From: Persebacter sp965221835
Lineage (GTDB): Bacteria > Pseudomonadota > Gammaproteobacteria > Tethybacterales > Persebacteraceae
DNA length: 64,000 bases
Direction of reading: 5' to 3'
Assembly: GCA_965221835.1 (NCBI GenBank)
Contig: OZ244916.1
Span: 1,302,001 to 1,366,000, forward strand
Shown here one piece after another: positions 54,038-62,381 of the stretch. The position numbers and the translations under genes were made by a program. Each line of letters starts with the position of its first letter. Positions within the stretch are counted from its first letter, which is position 1. The notes beneath the pieces are model-generated. The model was not told the origin of the DNA, did not search any database, and saw only the letters and a program-made list of their open reading frames with translations.

Positions 54038-55076
54038 ACAGCCGCCCGCGGTTGAGAATATTTTCCGGGTCAAATACGCGTTTTAATTCGCGATAAATTT
54101 TTTGCAATGCGGGCGGCGGCGGCGGAAAACGTCCGCGTTTTGAATCATCGGCGCGAAACAATGTTGCCGCACCGCCCGCCAACTTCGCCGCCGCCATCGC
54201 CGATTTTTCATCACCGCGCCGCCAACGCACTGCGCCGTGCCATTCCACAAAATCGTCTCCCGCCAACAACGGCGATTGCGGCGGCGCGACAATGCGCCAC
54301 AAATCGCCGCCTCCGGAAAAAAATTCGTGTTCGTGTTCGCGAACCGCCCGCCAAAACGCGCGATGTTCCGCCGCCGACAAAATGTCGCCGCCCGCTTCGC
54401 GCACCGCCCGCCGCAACGATTCTTCGCCGCCCGAAAAACGCCGCCAACATTTTCCGCCGCACCACACTCCGCCCGTCAGCGGCAATCCTTTTCCCAAAAA
54501 AATATTGTCTGCGGCAATCGCGTCCGCCGCATCGCATTCGGCGATTGTCGTTATTTCGCATTCGGGAATCGCCGCGGTGCGAAAAACAACTTCGGTTGCC
54601 GCCCCCAATACGCCCAACGCGCCCGCCATCAATCGCGACACATCAAATCCGGCGACATTTTTTATCACTCTGCCGCCGAAAGTCATTTGCCGCCCGCGCC
54701 CGCAAACGACCGACACGCCGAGAATATGATCGCGCAACGCGCCCGATGACGGACGGCGCGGACCGGATAATCCGCACGCCAATGCGCCGCCCGCCGTTGC
54801 AGTTGCCGAAAAATGCGGCGGTTCAAACGCCAGCATCTGCCCGTTTTTTTGCAACAACAATTCTATTTCCGCCAACTCGGTCGCCGCCGGTACCGCAACA
54901 AATAACTCACTCGGTTCATATTCCATTTCGCCGGTTAATGAAGATAAATCCAAAACTTCGCCGTCCGCCGGATTGCCGTAAAACATTCGCCCGCCGTTTG
55001 CGCGCAAAATCAGCGGCGTTTTTGTCGCCGCCGCCGCCGCAACTTTTTCGGCAACTTCATCTGCGGCGTTCACCAT
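54021..55076 (-). CDS. glcE: Glycolate oxidase FAD-binding subunit GlcE
   Basis: A 351-residue FAD-binding (PCMH-fold) subunit of glycolate dehydrogenase. The FAD segment is VAVPAATELAEIELLL through HFSATATAGGALACGLSGPR, and VIKNVAGFDVSRLMAGALGV is typical. FDPENILNRGRLYDF closes the protein. The start may be 55076 or the ATG at 55166, which would overlap glcD by 68 bp. The third subunit gene glcF (iron-sulfur) does not follow. Confidence 0.88.
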   Translation of the reverse strand: MVNAADEVAEKVAAAAATKTPLILRANGGRMFYGNPADGEVLDLSSLTGEMEYEPSELFVAVPAATELAEIELLLQKNGQMLAFEPPHFSATATAGGALACGLSGPRRPSSGALRDHILGVSVVCGRGRQMTFGGRVIKNVAGFDVSRLMAGALGVLGAATEVVFRTAAIPECEITTIAECDAADAIAADNIFLGKGLPLTGGVWCGGKCWRRFSGGEESLRRAVREAGGDILSAAEHRAFWRAVREHEHEFFSGGGDLWRIVAPPQSPLLAGDDFVEWHGAVRWRRGDEKSAMAAAKLAGGAATLFRADDSKRGRFPPPPPALQKIYRELKRVFDPENILNRGRLYDFGD

Positions 55077-55098
55077 AAAAAACGCGTCAACATAAAAA

Positions 55099-56544
55099 CT
55101 AAAATCGCGGCAAATGCGGAAATTTTTCCGCGCCACTTTTAATATGCATTTGTCCGAATTCGGCACAACGATTCAAAGTCGGTACCGCCTTGCCCGGATT
55201 CAAAAAACCGCCGCTATCAAACGCGCGTTTAATGCCATGAAAAATTTCCAACTCGGCAGGCGCGAATTGCGCGCACATTTCATCCAGTTTTTCCACGCCA
55301 ACACCGTGTTCGCCGGTGATGACGCCGCCCGCTTGCAAACACAATTGCATAATTTCCGAACCGAATTGCCGCGCTTTTTCGCCTTCGCCCGCCGCATCGT
55401 CAAACATAATTAAGGGATGCAAATTGCCATCACCCGCATGAAAAACATTCGCGCACGGCAAGTTATATTTTTGCGACAACGCCGAAATATCATCCAAAAC
55501 CCGCCCCAAATGTTTGCGCGGAATCGTGCCGTCCATACAATAATAATCGGGGCGGATTCGCCCGACCGCCGGAAACGCCGATTTGCGCCCTTTCCAAAAT
55601 AACGCGCGTTCGTTTTCGTCTTTCGCCTGACGAATCGGAGACGCATTGTGCGTTTGCAAAATGTCAATCATTTTTTCCATTTCGCGTTTTGCATCCTCGC
55701 GCCGTCCGTCCGTTTCGGCAATGAGAATCGCCGCGCAACCGGACGGATAACCGGCATGCGCAAAATCTTCCGCCGCTTTCGCCGCCAACTCGTCCATCAT
55801 TTCCAAACCAGACGGCACAATGCCCGCCGCGATAATCGCCGCCACCGCATCGCCCGCCGCCCGCACGGAATTAAATCCAGCGAGAGTCGTAAAAACCGAT
55901 TCGGGTAGCGGCGACAATTTAAGAGTCACTTCGGTAATCACCGCCAACAATCCTTCGCTGCCGTGCAGCAACGCCAGCAAATCATATCCCGGCGAATCGG
56001 CGGAAATTTCCACAACTTCGCCGTCCGCCGTCGCCGCCCGCACCGACAAAACACAATGCACCGTCAACCCATATTTCAGACATCGCACGCCGCCGGAGTT
56101 TTCCGCCACATTTCCGCCGATGGAACACGCCATTTGCGAAGACGGGTCGGGTGCGTAAAATAAGTTATGCGGACGCGCCGCTTCCGACACCGCCAAATTT
56201 CGCACTCCCGGTTGCACTCGTGCCGTTCGCGCGCGCGAATCAATTGCCAAAATTTTATCCAATCGCGCCATCACCAACAAAACGCCATCCGCATGCGGCA
56301 ACGCACCGCCCGACAATCCCGTCCCGGCACCGCGAGTCACCAGCGGCACATTTGCGGCGCGACATAAATTAATAATGCAAACAATTTCCTCTTCATTGTC
56401 CGGCAACGCCACCGCCGCCGGACGACAGCGAAACATCGGCAAGCCGTCCGTCTCAAACGGCGCGCATTCTTCCGCACGAAAAATCACCCGTCCGGCGGGC
56501 AATATCGTTCGCAACTTCTCGGCAAATCCGGCGGGCAAAGGCAT
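55099..56544 (-). CDS. glcD: Glycolate oxidase catalytic subunit GlcD
   Basis: A 481-residue FAD-linked 2-hydroxyacid dehydrogenase oxidising glycolate to glyoxylate. The FAD motif is VTRGAGTGLSGGALPHADGV and YAPDPSSQMACSIGGNVAEN. The catalytic region has NVFHAGDGNLHPLIMFD and GVITGEHGVGVEKL. The start at 56544 follows a TACAAT at 56552-56557 by 7 nt. The first gene of glcD-glcE. Product glyoxylate could feed the garR-like reductase at 24107 through tartronate semialdehyde if gcl exists elsewhere. Confidence 0.93.
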   Translation of the reverse strand: MPLPAGFAEKLRTILPAGRVIFRAEECAPFETDGLPMFRCRPAAVALPDNEEEIVCIINLCRAANVPLVTRGAGTGLSGGALPHADGVLLVMARLDKILAIDSRARTARVQPGVRNLAVSEAARPHNLFYAPDPSSQMACSIGGNVAENSGGVRCLKYGLTVHCVLSVRAATADGEVVEISADSPGYDLLALLHGSEGLLAVITEVTLKLSPLPESVFTTLAGFNSVRAAGDAVAAIIAAGIVPSGLEMMDELAAKAAEDFAHAGYPSGCAAILIAETDGRREDAKREMEKMIDILQTHNASPIRQAKDENERALFWKGRKSAFPAVGRIRPDYYCMDGTIPRKHLGRVLDDISALSQKYNLPCANVFHAGDGNLHPLIMFDDAAGEGEKARQFGSEIMQLCLQAGGVITGEHGVGVEKLDEMCAQFAPAELEIFHGIKRAFDSGGFLNPGKAVPTLNRCAEFGQMHIKSGAEKFPHLPRF

Positions 56545-56802
56545 ACCGCCCATTGTAGCATTTTTCCACCACCGAATCCGCCGCCCCAATTTGCATTCGC
56601 CCGGAATGCAACCGCTGCGGAAATTTTACTGCCGACAAAATATTTCCCAATATATTAAGAGAAACCGGAAGGCGAATTATTAAAATTGCACGACATTATT
56701 TTTTGTTGAGAAACTTGTAAAATCTCATAAAACCGCATTCTCAAAATTTATAATCGTTCCTATAACGCGATTATATCAACACTTTCGCCGCCCATTCACG
56801 AA
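56545..56802. other. AT-rich spacer, no gene seen
   Basis: It holds the glcD promoter hexamer at 56552-56557. Apart from a weak CCGCTGCGG-type palindrome near 56609 nothing else was recognised. Confidence 0.5.
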
Positions 56803-57237
56803 TCATTTTTGCTTTTTGCTGCTCATTGTTTTTTTCTCTTTATAAAAAATAAAATAGATAACTGTTCCTGTGATGAGGGGAAGAACTGCCCCGTAAACCC
56901 ATCCTGCTATCCAAATCGATCCGACAACAAACGAACCCCAAGTTTCCCAAATTTCCTTGTCTGTCATATACGGATTGCCTCCTTCCGCCACGAATTGCAA
57001 TATATCTGACAACGACAAGACAAACGCGAATATAACAACCAAAGTTTTACGAATTTTTGCGGGCGCAATTCTCAAACATATTCCATAACCAATCGCGTAT
57101 CCGGCAAAAAAATTAACTATAGTAAACATGATGCTATTATCAAATTCGCCCGCACTATTGACAAATGTCAAAAATTGATCTATGCCTACTGCGGCAACCA
57201 ATCCCGCGAAAATAGCGCCGATAATCGGAAATTTCAT
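56803..57237 (-). CDS. Hypothetical small membrane protein
   Basis: A 144-residue protein with four hydrophobic segments (IIGAIFAGLVAAVGI; FTIVNFFAGYAIGYGI; LVVIFAFVLSLSDIL; VYGAVLPLITGTVIYFIFY) and a Lys-rich C terminus. TATAAT at 57246-57251 lies 8 nt before the ATG. Not recognised. AT-rich relative to its neighbours, so possibly acquired. Confidence 0.65.
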   Translation of the reverse strand: MKFPIIGAIFAGLVAAVGIDQFLTFVNSAGEFDNSIMFTIVNFFAGYAIGYGICLRIAPAKIRKTLVVIFAFVLSLSDILQFVAEGGNPYMTDKEIWETWGSFVVGSIWIAGWVYGAVLPLITGTVIYFIFYKEKKTMSSKKQK

Positions 57238-57301
57238 AACACGATATTATACACAATCTCCCGCCCTCGCACGGGAAATTTTAATTTTTTCGGCGAGAAT
57301 T

Positions 57302-57356
57302 CCATTCCGATGACAATCGGAATCTCCCGCAGAGATTCCGACTTTCGCCGGAATGG
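57302..57356. repeat. Nested palindrome upstream of the small membrane-protein gene
   Basis: Outer arms CCATTCCG (57302-57309) and CGGAATGG (57349-57356) enclose CGGAATCTC (57318-57326) and GAGATTCCG (57332-57340), a 9-bp stem with a 5-nt loop. It resembles but does not match the ATTCCC-N8-GGGAAT family. The rest of 57238-57510 holds no gene; CGTCCGTTAACAAATAATTT and related words are AT-rich filler. Confidence 0.65.
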
Positions 57357-57510
57357 AACGAGGGAAAATTCGGGCGGAACGGCGAAAATAATTAATTTTC
57401 GCGTTTTTGCGACAACGGTTGCATTTGCAAAAAATCTCCGTCCGTTAACAAATAATTTCCGTCCGGCAAAAATGATTTCCGCCCGTACGAAAATTTCGCA
57501 TTTTGGAAAT

Positions 57511-58353
57511 TTATACCAACAACTCCGCCGGAAAACCGGGCGTTTCAATCATCGCGAAGGCGGAATGGTTGTGGATGGATTCGAAATTTTCGGCGCTGAC
57601 TCGGTAGTGCGACACGCCCGGCAAACGCCCGATTGCTACCGCCAAATCGCGCACGATATCTTCTACGAATTTCGGATTGTCGTACGCCCGCTCCGTCACA
57701 TGCCGCTCGTCCGGGCGTTTTAACATGGAATATAACTCGCACGAAGACGCTTGCTCTATCACCGACATCAAATCTAAAAGGCGCATGTCGCCGTCCGCTT
57801 CGGCGATGCAACAAACATGCGACCGCTGATTATGCGCGCCGTATTTGGAAATGGTTTTGGAACACGGACACAAACTCGTGACCGGCACCGTTGCCGAAAG
57901 CAAACGCCGCAACTCGTTTCCGCGTTGTCGCGCATAAAAGGCGGCGGAAAAATCCACATACCCGCGTTCGCCGGAAATGGGCGCGGCTTTGTTTGCAAAC
58001 GCGCGAAATTTAACCGCCGTAATGCATTCTTTCGCCGCGGGCAAATGCGCCATTACCGCTTGCGGCAATTTGCAAAAAGATGCGAAATCCAAATTCGTCC
58101 CGGCATCGTGCAAAACCCGCACCAAACGCGACATGTGCGTGCCGCGCGTTTGCGCCGGTAAATCGGTATAACACGACCATTCGCCCGCCGCCGGAGTCGG
58201 CACCGCGCCTTCCATAAACATTATCGGCAACCGCAAATCGCAAATGCCAACCCGATTTATCGGAGTCGCGCGCGCATCGGAGCCGCCTTGCACATCTTTG
58301 ATGGCATCCGGATTGGAAGAGGCGGGCGCAACGGCGGCGGAAGAAAGTGGCAT
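57511..58353 (-). CDS. folE2: GTP cyclohydrolase FolE2 (type IB)
   Basis: A 280-residue tunnelling-fold enzyme making dihydroneopterin triphosphate for folate. The metal-binding core is VTSLCPCSKTISKYGAHNQR, with the Cys typical of the IB type, and the N-terminal conserved Glu/His region is TRGTHMSRLVRVLHD. FolE2 works with metals other than zinc and often replaces FolE under zinc limitation. A TATAAT lies about 30 nt upstream near 58379-58384. No Zur-like operator was recognised. It pairs functionally with folB. Confidence 0.95.
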   Translation of the reverse strand: MPLSSAAVAPASSNPDAIKDVQGGSDARATPINRVGICDLRLPIMFMEGAVPTPAAGEWSCYTDLPAQTRGTHMSRLVRVLHDAGTNLDFASFCKLPQAVMAHLPAAKECITAVKFRAFANKAAPISGERGYVDFSAAFYARQRGNELRRLLSATVPVTSLCPCSKTISKYGAHNQRSHVCCIAEADGDMRLLDLMSVIEQASSCELYSMLKRPDERHVTERAYDNPKFVEDIVRDLAVAIGRLPGVSHYRVSAENFESIHNHSAFAMIETPGFPAELLV

Positions 58354-58395
58354 AATGCGAAATGCGAGTTTATCGGGATATTATATCAGAACGCG

Positions 58396-59103
58396 TTAAA
58401 TACCGCGCAAAAAATCCGCCAGCCATTTCGCACAAATCGCGCGGTCGTTTGGAAGTTGCGCGCTTTCTTTTGCCCGCTGCCACACATCGGGCGGCATTGT
58501 ATCTTGTCGCCCTTCCAAAATCGCATCGCAAAACGCCGGCGAAAACTCCGGATGTCCTTGCATACAAAAAAATCGCCGCCCGACCGAAAACATCGCAATC
58601 GGACAAAACGCGCTTTCCGCCAGCAAAGTCGCATTCGGCGGCAACGAAACAACTTGATCTTGATGACTCGCCAGCAACGAAAATTCGGCGGGGCGCGGTT
58701 GCAACCATTCCGCCTCGCCCGCGATTTGCCATGTTTGCCGTCCCGCCCCCCATCCGCGCGGCGATTTTTCGGCGACACCGCCGAGGGCGACCGCAATCGC
58801 CTGATGCCCGAAACAAATTCCCGCCATCGGCGACGCATCGGCGACATAAACTTCGCGGACAAATGCGAAAAGCGGTTGCAGCCAATCGTGATTTTCATAT
58901 ACCGCGTGTTTGCTGCCGCTAATCAGCCACGCATCGCATTCTTCAACCGTGCGCGGCATTTCGCCGCCGCGAACATCATATTCGCGCCACTGCGCGGACA
59001 ATCCGCCCTCCCGCAAAAGCCGCGCAAACATCGCCGCATAATCGCCATGCGCCCCGCGCAAATGGTCGTCCACTTCATAAAGTTTAAGCAAACCGATTTT
59101 CAT
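58396..59103 (-). CDS. Class I glutamine amidotransferase-like protein
   Basis: A 235-residue stand-alone GATase1 domain. The nucleophile elbow is AGICFGHQAIAVALGG with the catalytic Cys, and the His-Glu pair lies in CMQGHPEFSPAF. ISGSKHAVYENHDWL forms the oxyanion region. Relatives are annotated as GMP-synthase-like amidotransferases or gamma-glutamyl hydrolases of polyamine catabolism; the substrate is open. TATAAT at 59112-59117 is 8 nt before the ATG. Confidence 0.87.
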   Translation of the reverse strand: MKIGLLKLYEVDDHLRGAHGDYAAMFARLLREGGLSAQWREYDVRGGEMPRTVEECDAWLISGSKHAVYENHDWLQPLFAFVREVYVADASPMAGICFGHQAIAVALGGVAEKSPRGWGAGRQTWQIAGEAEWLQPRPAEFSLLASHQDQVVSLPPNATLLAESAFCPIAMFSVGRRFFCMQGHPEFSPAFCDAILEGRQDTMPPDVWQRAKESAQLPNDRAICAKWLADFLRGI

Positions 59104-59160
59104 CTTTCGCAATTATACAAAAAAATCCGGCGAACGCGGCGGAATTCTGCGAAAAAAACG

Positions 59161-59334
59161 CTGTCATTCCCGCGAAAGCGGGAATCTATTCGGGGCGATT
59201 AATTTTGGAGTTTCGCGAATTTTACGGGAAAATTAAGTTTGGAATTTCCGCGAAATTTTTTTGTGAAAAACGAGGTGAATGCGGGGGTTTGTCGGTAAAA
59301 ATGGATTCCCGCTTTCGCGGGAATGACGGCGGGG
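59161..59334. mobile_element. Second MITE-like family, copy E
   Basis: About 174 bp with both termini (first CTGTCATTCCCGCGAAAGCG) and the full interior, aligning with copies A and B over its whole length. It ends about 40 bp before the 3' end of surface-protein paralog 3. Confidence 0.8.
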
Positions 59335-59375
59335 AGGCGGAAATTCCCGCCGCCTTTTCTTTTTTTCTCCCGAAA

Positions 59376-62207
59376 TTAAAAACGATAAACCGCGTTCATT
59401 TGGAGTTTGCCGTTTTCGGTGAAATTCCCGAAATTTTCCCATTTGAAACCGGCGGAGGGGCGAATCGTCCAGCGGTTATAACGCAAAACGCTTTCCAGAT
59501 TTAGTTCGTTTTGTGTTTCGGTTTCTATTCCGGAATCGGATTCTTTCCATTCGGATTGCATTCGGTAAACGGGGGATATTTTCCAGATTCCGTTTTGTAA
59601 ATCCGCCGACAGCGAAAAATCATAATCCGCAGTTTTGCCGCTGACCGATTCGGAAAATGTCGCCGCCCAAAAGTCCGCCGTGTATTCCGCTTTTGATAAA
59701 TAGCGGAAATCGCCGAAATCGCCGCCGGTGTTTGTTTGTCCTGCCGACCATTGCATCCGCAAGTTTTCGTTAACGGCGTATTCTATTTTTCCGCCCGCAC
59801 GGATGAAATAATCGTTTTCGGTCAGAGAATAGCCGAAATCGGATGAGAATGCGAACGCATCGGCGGGGCGACCGTCGTTTAAGAAATCGGCAATCGCATA
59901 CATCGCCATTGCAACTCCGACTGCACCGATAATCGCAACTTCGGCATCGTTATTTCTCGGCGAGGCGACTGCAATCCGAATCTCGTTGTCGTTAAAGAAA
60001 ATCCGATTTCTGCCGTCCGCAACAACCACAATTATTAACCGGTCATTTGCGATATTAAAATCGGCGGGCATTTGCGGAAATCCGTCATCGCCGAAAAGTT
60101 CCGGGTCGCCGCAATCGGGCAATGTCAAAAAATCGGAAGATTCCCGAATTATGCACCCGGTTGCCATTGATAAGTTATCAAATTGCAACGGGGCGAATTC
60201 CGCCGCCGCCGCCGCTACCGTCACCGTTGCCGAATCGTCCCGCATAACGGGAATTTCGCAAACTTCCGCAACTTCTTGTCTGTTGTTTTCGCTGAATATA
60301 AATCTCGTTTCCCATCGTGCGTTTTCGCATGATTCGGCGGTATATGTCGGCGAAACGGAGACGGTTGCCAAAACTTCGGCAATCGGGCGGCAAGTTTCGC
60401 CCGCATTTGCAGGATTTACAAAACTCGCCCCGCAATCGGCAACGCACATTGAACCATCCCAAAAATCCGGTCTACCATCTTGTCCGCAATCGGCGGCGGT
60501 AATCGGGCGGCAAGTTTCGCCCGGATTTGCAGGATTTATAAATCCCGCCCCGCAATCGGCAACGCACATTGAACCATTCCAAAAATCCGGTCTGCTATCT
60601 TGTCCGCAATCGGCGGCGTTAATCGGGCGGCAAGTTATTCCATCGCTTTCCGTTAATGGGCGGTCATCGGGGCAAGTTGCAACGCACATGGAACCATCCC
60701 AAAAATTCGGTCTGCCATCTTGTCCGCAATCGGCGGCACCAATATCACGGCAAGTTTCGCCCGCATTTTCAGGATTTATAAATCCCGCCCCGCAATCGGC
60801 AACGCACATTGAACCATTCCAAAAATCCGGTCTACCATCTTGTCCGCAATCGGCGGCGGTAATCGGCGTTGTCGACGGATTCGCTTCGCAAACGCCATTA
60901 ACCAAATTGGGAGTCGCCCCCGTGCAATCCGCATCTGTTTTCTCGCACATTGTCGGGCTTACTCTTCCGGAAAATCCGGTTTTGCAATCGCAAACATTTC
61001 CGTTTCTATCCGTCGTTGCTGTGTCGCAATTAAGAATCATTTCGCAAGTTTGCGTGTTTGTTGCGGTGTCGGTTATGAGGTCATGCGTGTTGTCCATGCA
61101 GACGCATTCATTTTGAGCATTCGGCGTTCCGGTCGTACCAGTTCCGCAAGTCGGACTTTGGCAAACGCCGTTGGCATAGATTTCCCCGGTTGCGCAAGTG
61201 GCGGCAATCGCCGTATCCAAAGCCGCAACAATGCCCGTGTGCATTTGGGCTGTCGCCCTTTGATATACGGTGTCGCCATTATCGTCTACGGCATCCAAAT
61301 CAACGCCCGCCGCAATCAGCATATTGGCGGCGGTTACATTTTCCATCGTCTCATTCACCAGTTCATGAAAAGCCGTGTTGCCGGCAGCATTCTTCACAGT
61401 CACATCAATGGTCGACACCGCCAACAACGCTGCAAGATATACGGTTTTAGATATGTCGTCCACGGCGTAAAACAAAGGCGTATTGCCGAGATCATCCATC
61501 GCATTTACATTGGCGCCGCCGGTTATTAATGCCTGAACATTCATAACATTTATCGGAATTCTTATTACTGCCTCAATCAAAGGCGTTCTGCCAAATCTCG
61601 CTTCTATTTCCAAATCGGCGCCCGCCATAATCAACGCATTGACAACGTCGACATGCCCATCCCCCACCGCACTGTGCAAAGGCGTCCCGCCGCCATCGTT
61701 CTTTACATCCACATCAATGCCCGTTGCGCCCAACAATGCATTGACAACGTCGACATGCCCTTCCTCCGCCGCATAGTGCAAAGGCGTCTCGTCATCGCCG
61801 TCCCCCAAATTGACCATAATGCCCGTTGCGCCCAATAATACATTGACCACATTAAGAAAATTGTTCATCGCAGCAACAACCAGAGGCGTTTCGTTTCTCC
61901 TTGTGCTCACTATATTCGGATTGGCACCCGCCGCCAACAATGCGTTGATAATAGCGATATGGTTCTGCACGCCATCATCCTCCGCCGCAATATACAGCGC
62001 TGTTTTGTCGCTGCCGTCTTTCCCATTCACATCGGCGCCACCCGCAATCGCATTATTGACACCGGTCAAATTGCCGTTCCCTACCGCCTGACACAACACC
62101 GTACAAATTTGCGCCGAAGCGGCGGACGACATCGTTGCCGCAAAAAATAACGCAAAAATATGCAAAATGACAATACTGACAATACGACTTTTCATTTGGT
62201 TTTTCAT
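59376..62207 (-). CDS. Secreted ankyrin-repeat, cysteine-rich protein with C-terminal beta-barrel-like domain (paralog 3)
   Basis: A 943-residue modular protein. The signal peptide is SIVILHIFALFFAATMSSAA (cleavage near ASAQ). About eight ankyrin repeats fill residues 40-330, for example TPLHYAAEEGHVDVVNALLG. A Cys-rich region follows, with a segment nearly identical to paralog 2 (CKTGFSGRVSPTMCEK) and four 40-residue repeats of the type ADCGQDGRPDFWNGSMCVAD. Then come the family blocks (CEIPVMRDDSA; CIIRESSDFLTLPDC; DPELFGDDGFPQMPADF), a hydrophobic helix (IIGAVGVAMAMYAIADFL) and a beta-rich domain ending MNAVYRF. GGAG precedes ATG 62207. Ankyrins in an exported protein suggest binding to other proteins outside the cell, possibly host proteins; this is inference. 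Confidence 0.82.
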   Translation of the reverse strand: MKNQMKSRIVSIVILHIFALFFAATMSSAASAQICTVLCQAVGNGNLTGVNNAIAGGADVNGKDGSDKTALYIAAEDDGVQNHIAIINALLAAGANPNIVSTRRNETPLVVAAMNNFLNVVNVLLGATGIMVNLGDGDDETPLHYAAEEGHVDVVNALLGATGIDVDVKNDGGGTPLHSAVGDGHVDVVNALIMAGADLEIEARFGRTPLIEAVIRIPINVMNVQALITGGANVNAMDDLGNTPLFYAVDDISKTVYLAALLAVSTIDVTVKNAAGNTAFHELVNETMENVTAANMLIAAGVDLDAVDDNGDTVYQRATAQMHTGIVAALDTAIAATCATGEIYANGVCQSPTCGTGTTGTPNAQNECVCMDNTHDLITDTATNTQTCEMILNCDTATTDRNGNVCDCKTGFSGRVSPTMCEKTDADCTGATPNLVNGVCEANPSTTPITAADCGQDGRPDFWNGSMCVADCGAGFINPENAGETCRDIGAADCGQDGRPNFWDGSMCVATCPDDRPLTESDGITCRPINAADCGQDSRPDFWNGSMCVADCGAGFINPANPGETCRPITAADCGQDGRPDFWDGSMCVADCGASFVNPANAGETCRPIAEVLATVSVSPTYTAESCENARWETRFIFSENNRQEVAEVCEIPVMRDDSATVTVAAAAAEFAPLQFDNLSMATGCIIRESSDFLTLPDCGDPELFGDDGFPQMPADFNIANDRLIIVVVADGRNRIFFNDNEIRIAVASPRNNDAEVAIIGAVGVAMAMYAIADFLNDGRPADAFAFSSDFGYSLTENDYFIRAGGKIEYAVNENLRMQWSAGQTNTGGDFGDFRYLSKAEYTADFWAATFSESVSGKTADYDFSLSADLQNGIWKISPVYRMQSEWKESDSGIETETQNELNLESVLRYNRWTIRPSAGFKWENFGNFTENGKLQMNAVYRF
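60381..60860. repeat. Four 120-bp tandem repeats inside paralog 3
   Basis: Units begin at 60381, 60501, 60621 and 60741 with an exact 120-bp period and encode 40 residues each. Copies 1, 2 and 4 differ by only a few bases (copies 2 and 4 are nearly identical over 60-bp blocks), whereas copy 3 is replaced over about 50 bp and encodes CPDDRPLTESDGITCRPI instead. This points to recent expansion and possible copy-number variation. Confidence 0.9.
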
Positions 62208-62246
62208 TTGTTTTCTCCTCTGATTAAAAAGAATTCCCTCGCCCGC

Positions 62247-62275
62247 ATTGTACCACACAATTCGCCGCAATGCAA
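62247..62275 (-). promoter_or_regulatory. Promoter of surface-protein paralog 3
   Basis: TTGCAT (62275-62270), 17 bp, TACAAT (62252-62247). It lacks the shared 20-bp block of the other two paralogs, although GTGTG before the -10 is kept. Confidence 0.6.
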
Positions 62276-62308
62276 TACGCCCGAAAAAAAAAATATCGTC
62301 GCCCGCAT

Positions 62309-62349
62309 TTGACACGGCGGGCGGGATGTGTTATACTCGTTTCAGTATA
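62309..62349 (+). promoter_or_regulatory. isc operon promoter with shared block and dyad
   Basis: Perfect TTGACA (62309-62314), 17 bp, TATACT (62332-62337). The 20 bp ending at the -10 (62318-62337) equal those before paralogs 1 and 2. TATACT-CGTTTC-AGTATA (62332-62349) is a perfect dyad covering the -10 and the start site, a possible operator. It does not resemble the IscR type 1 site as I recall it. Confidence 0.75.
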
Positions 62350-62381
62350 CCAATTTAATTCAATTCAAAAAGGAGAATATC

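Noticed and set aside
59986..61116. 376-codon plus-strand frame opposite paralog 3
   Set aside because: Its internal repeats are just the antisense of the 120-bp units, and it has no promoter or ribosome site.
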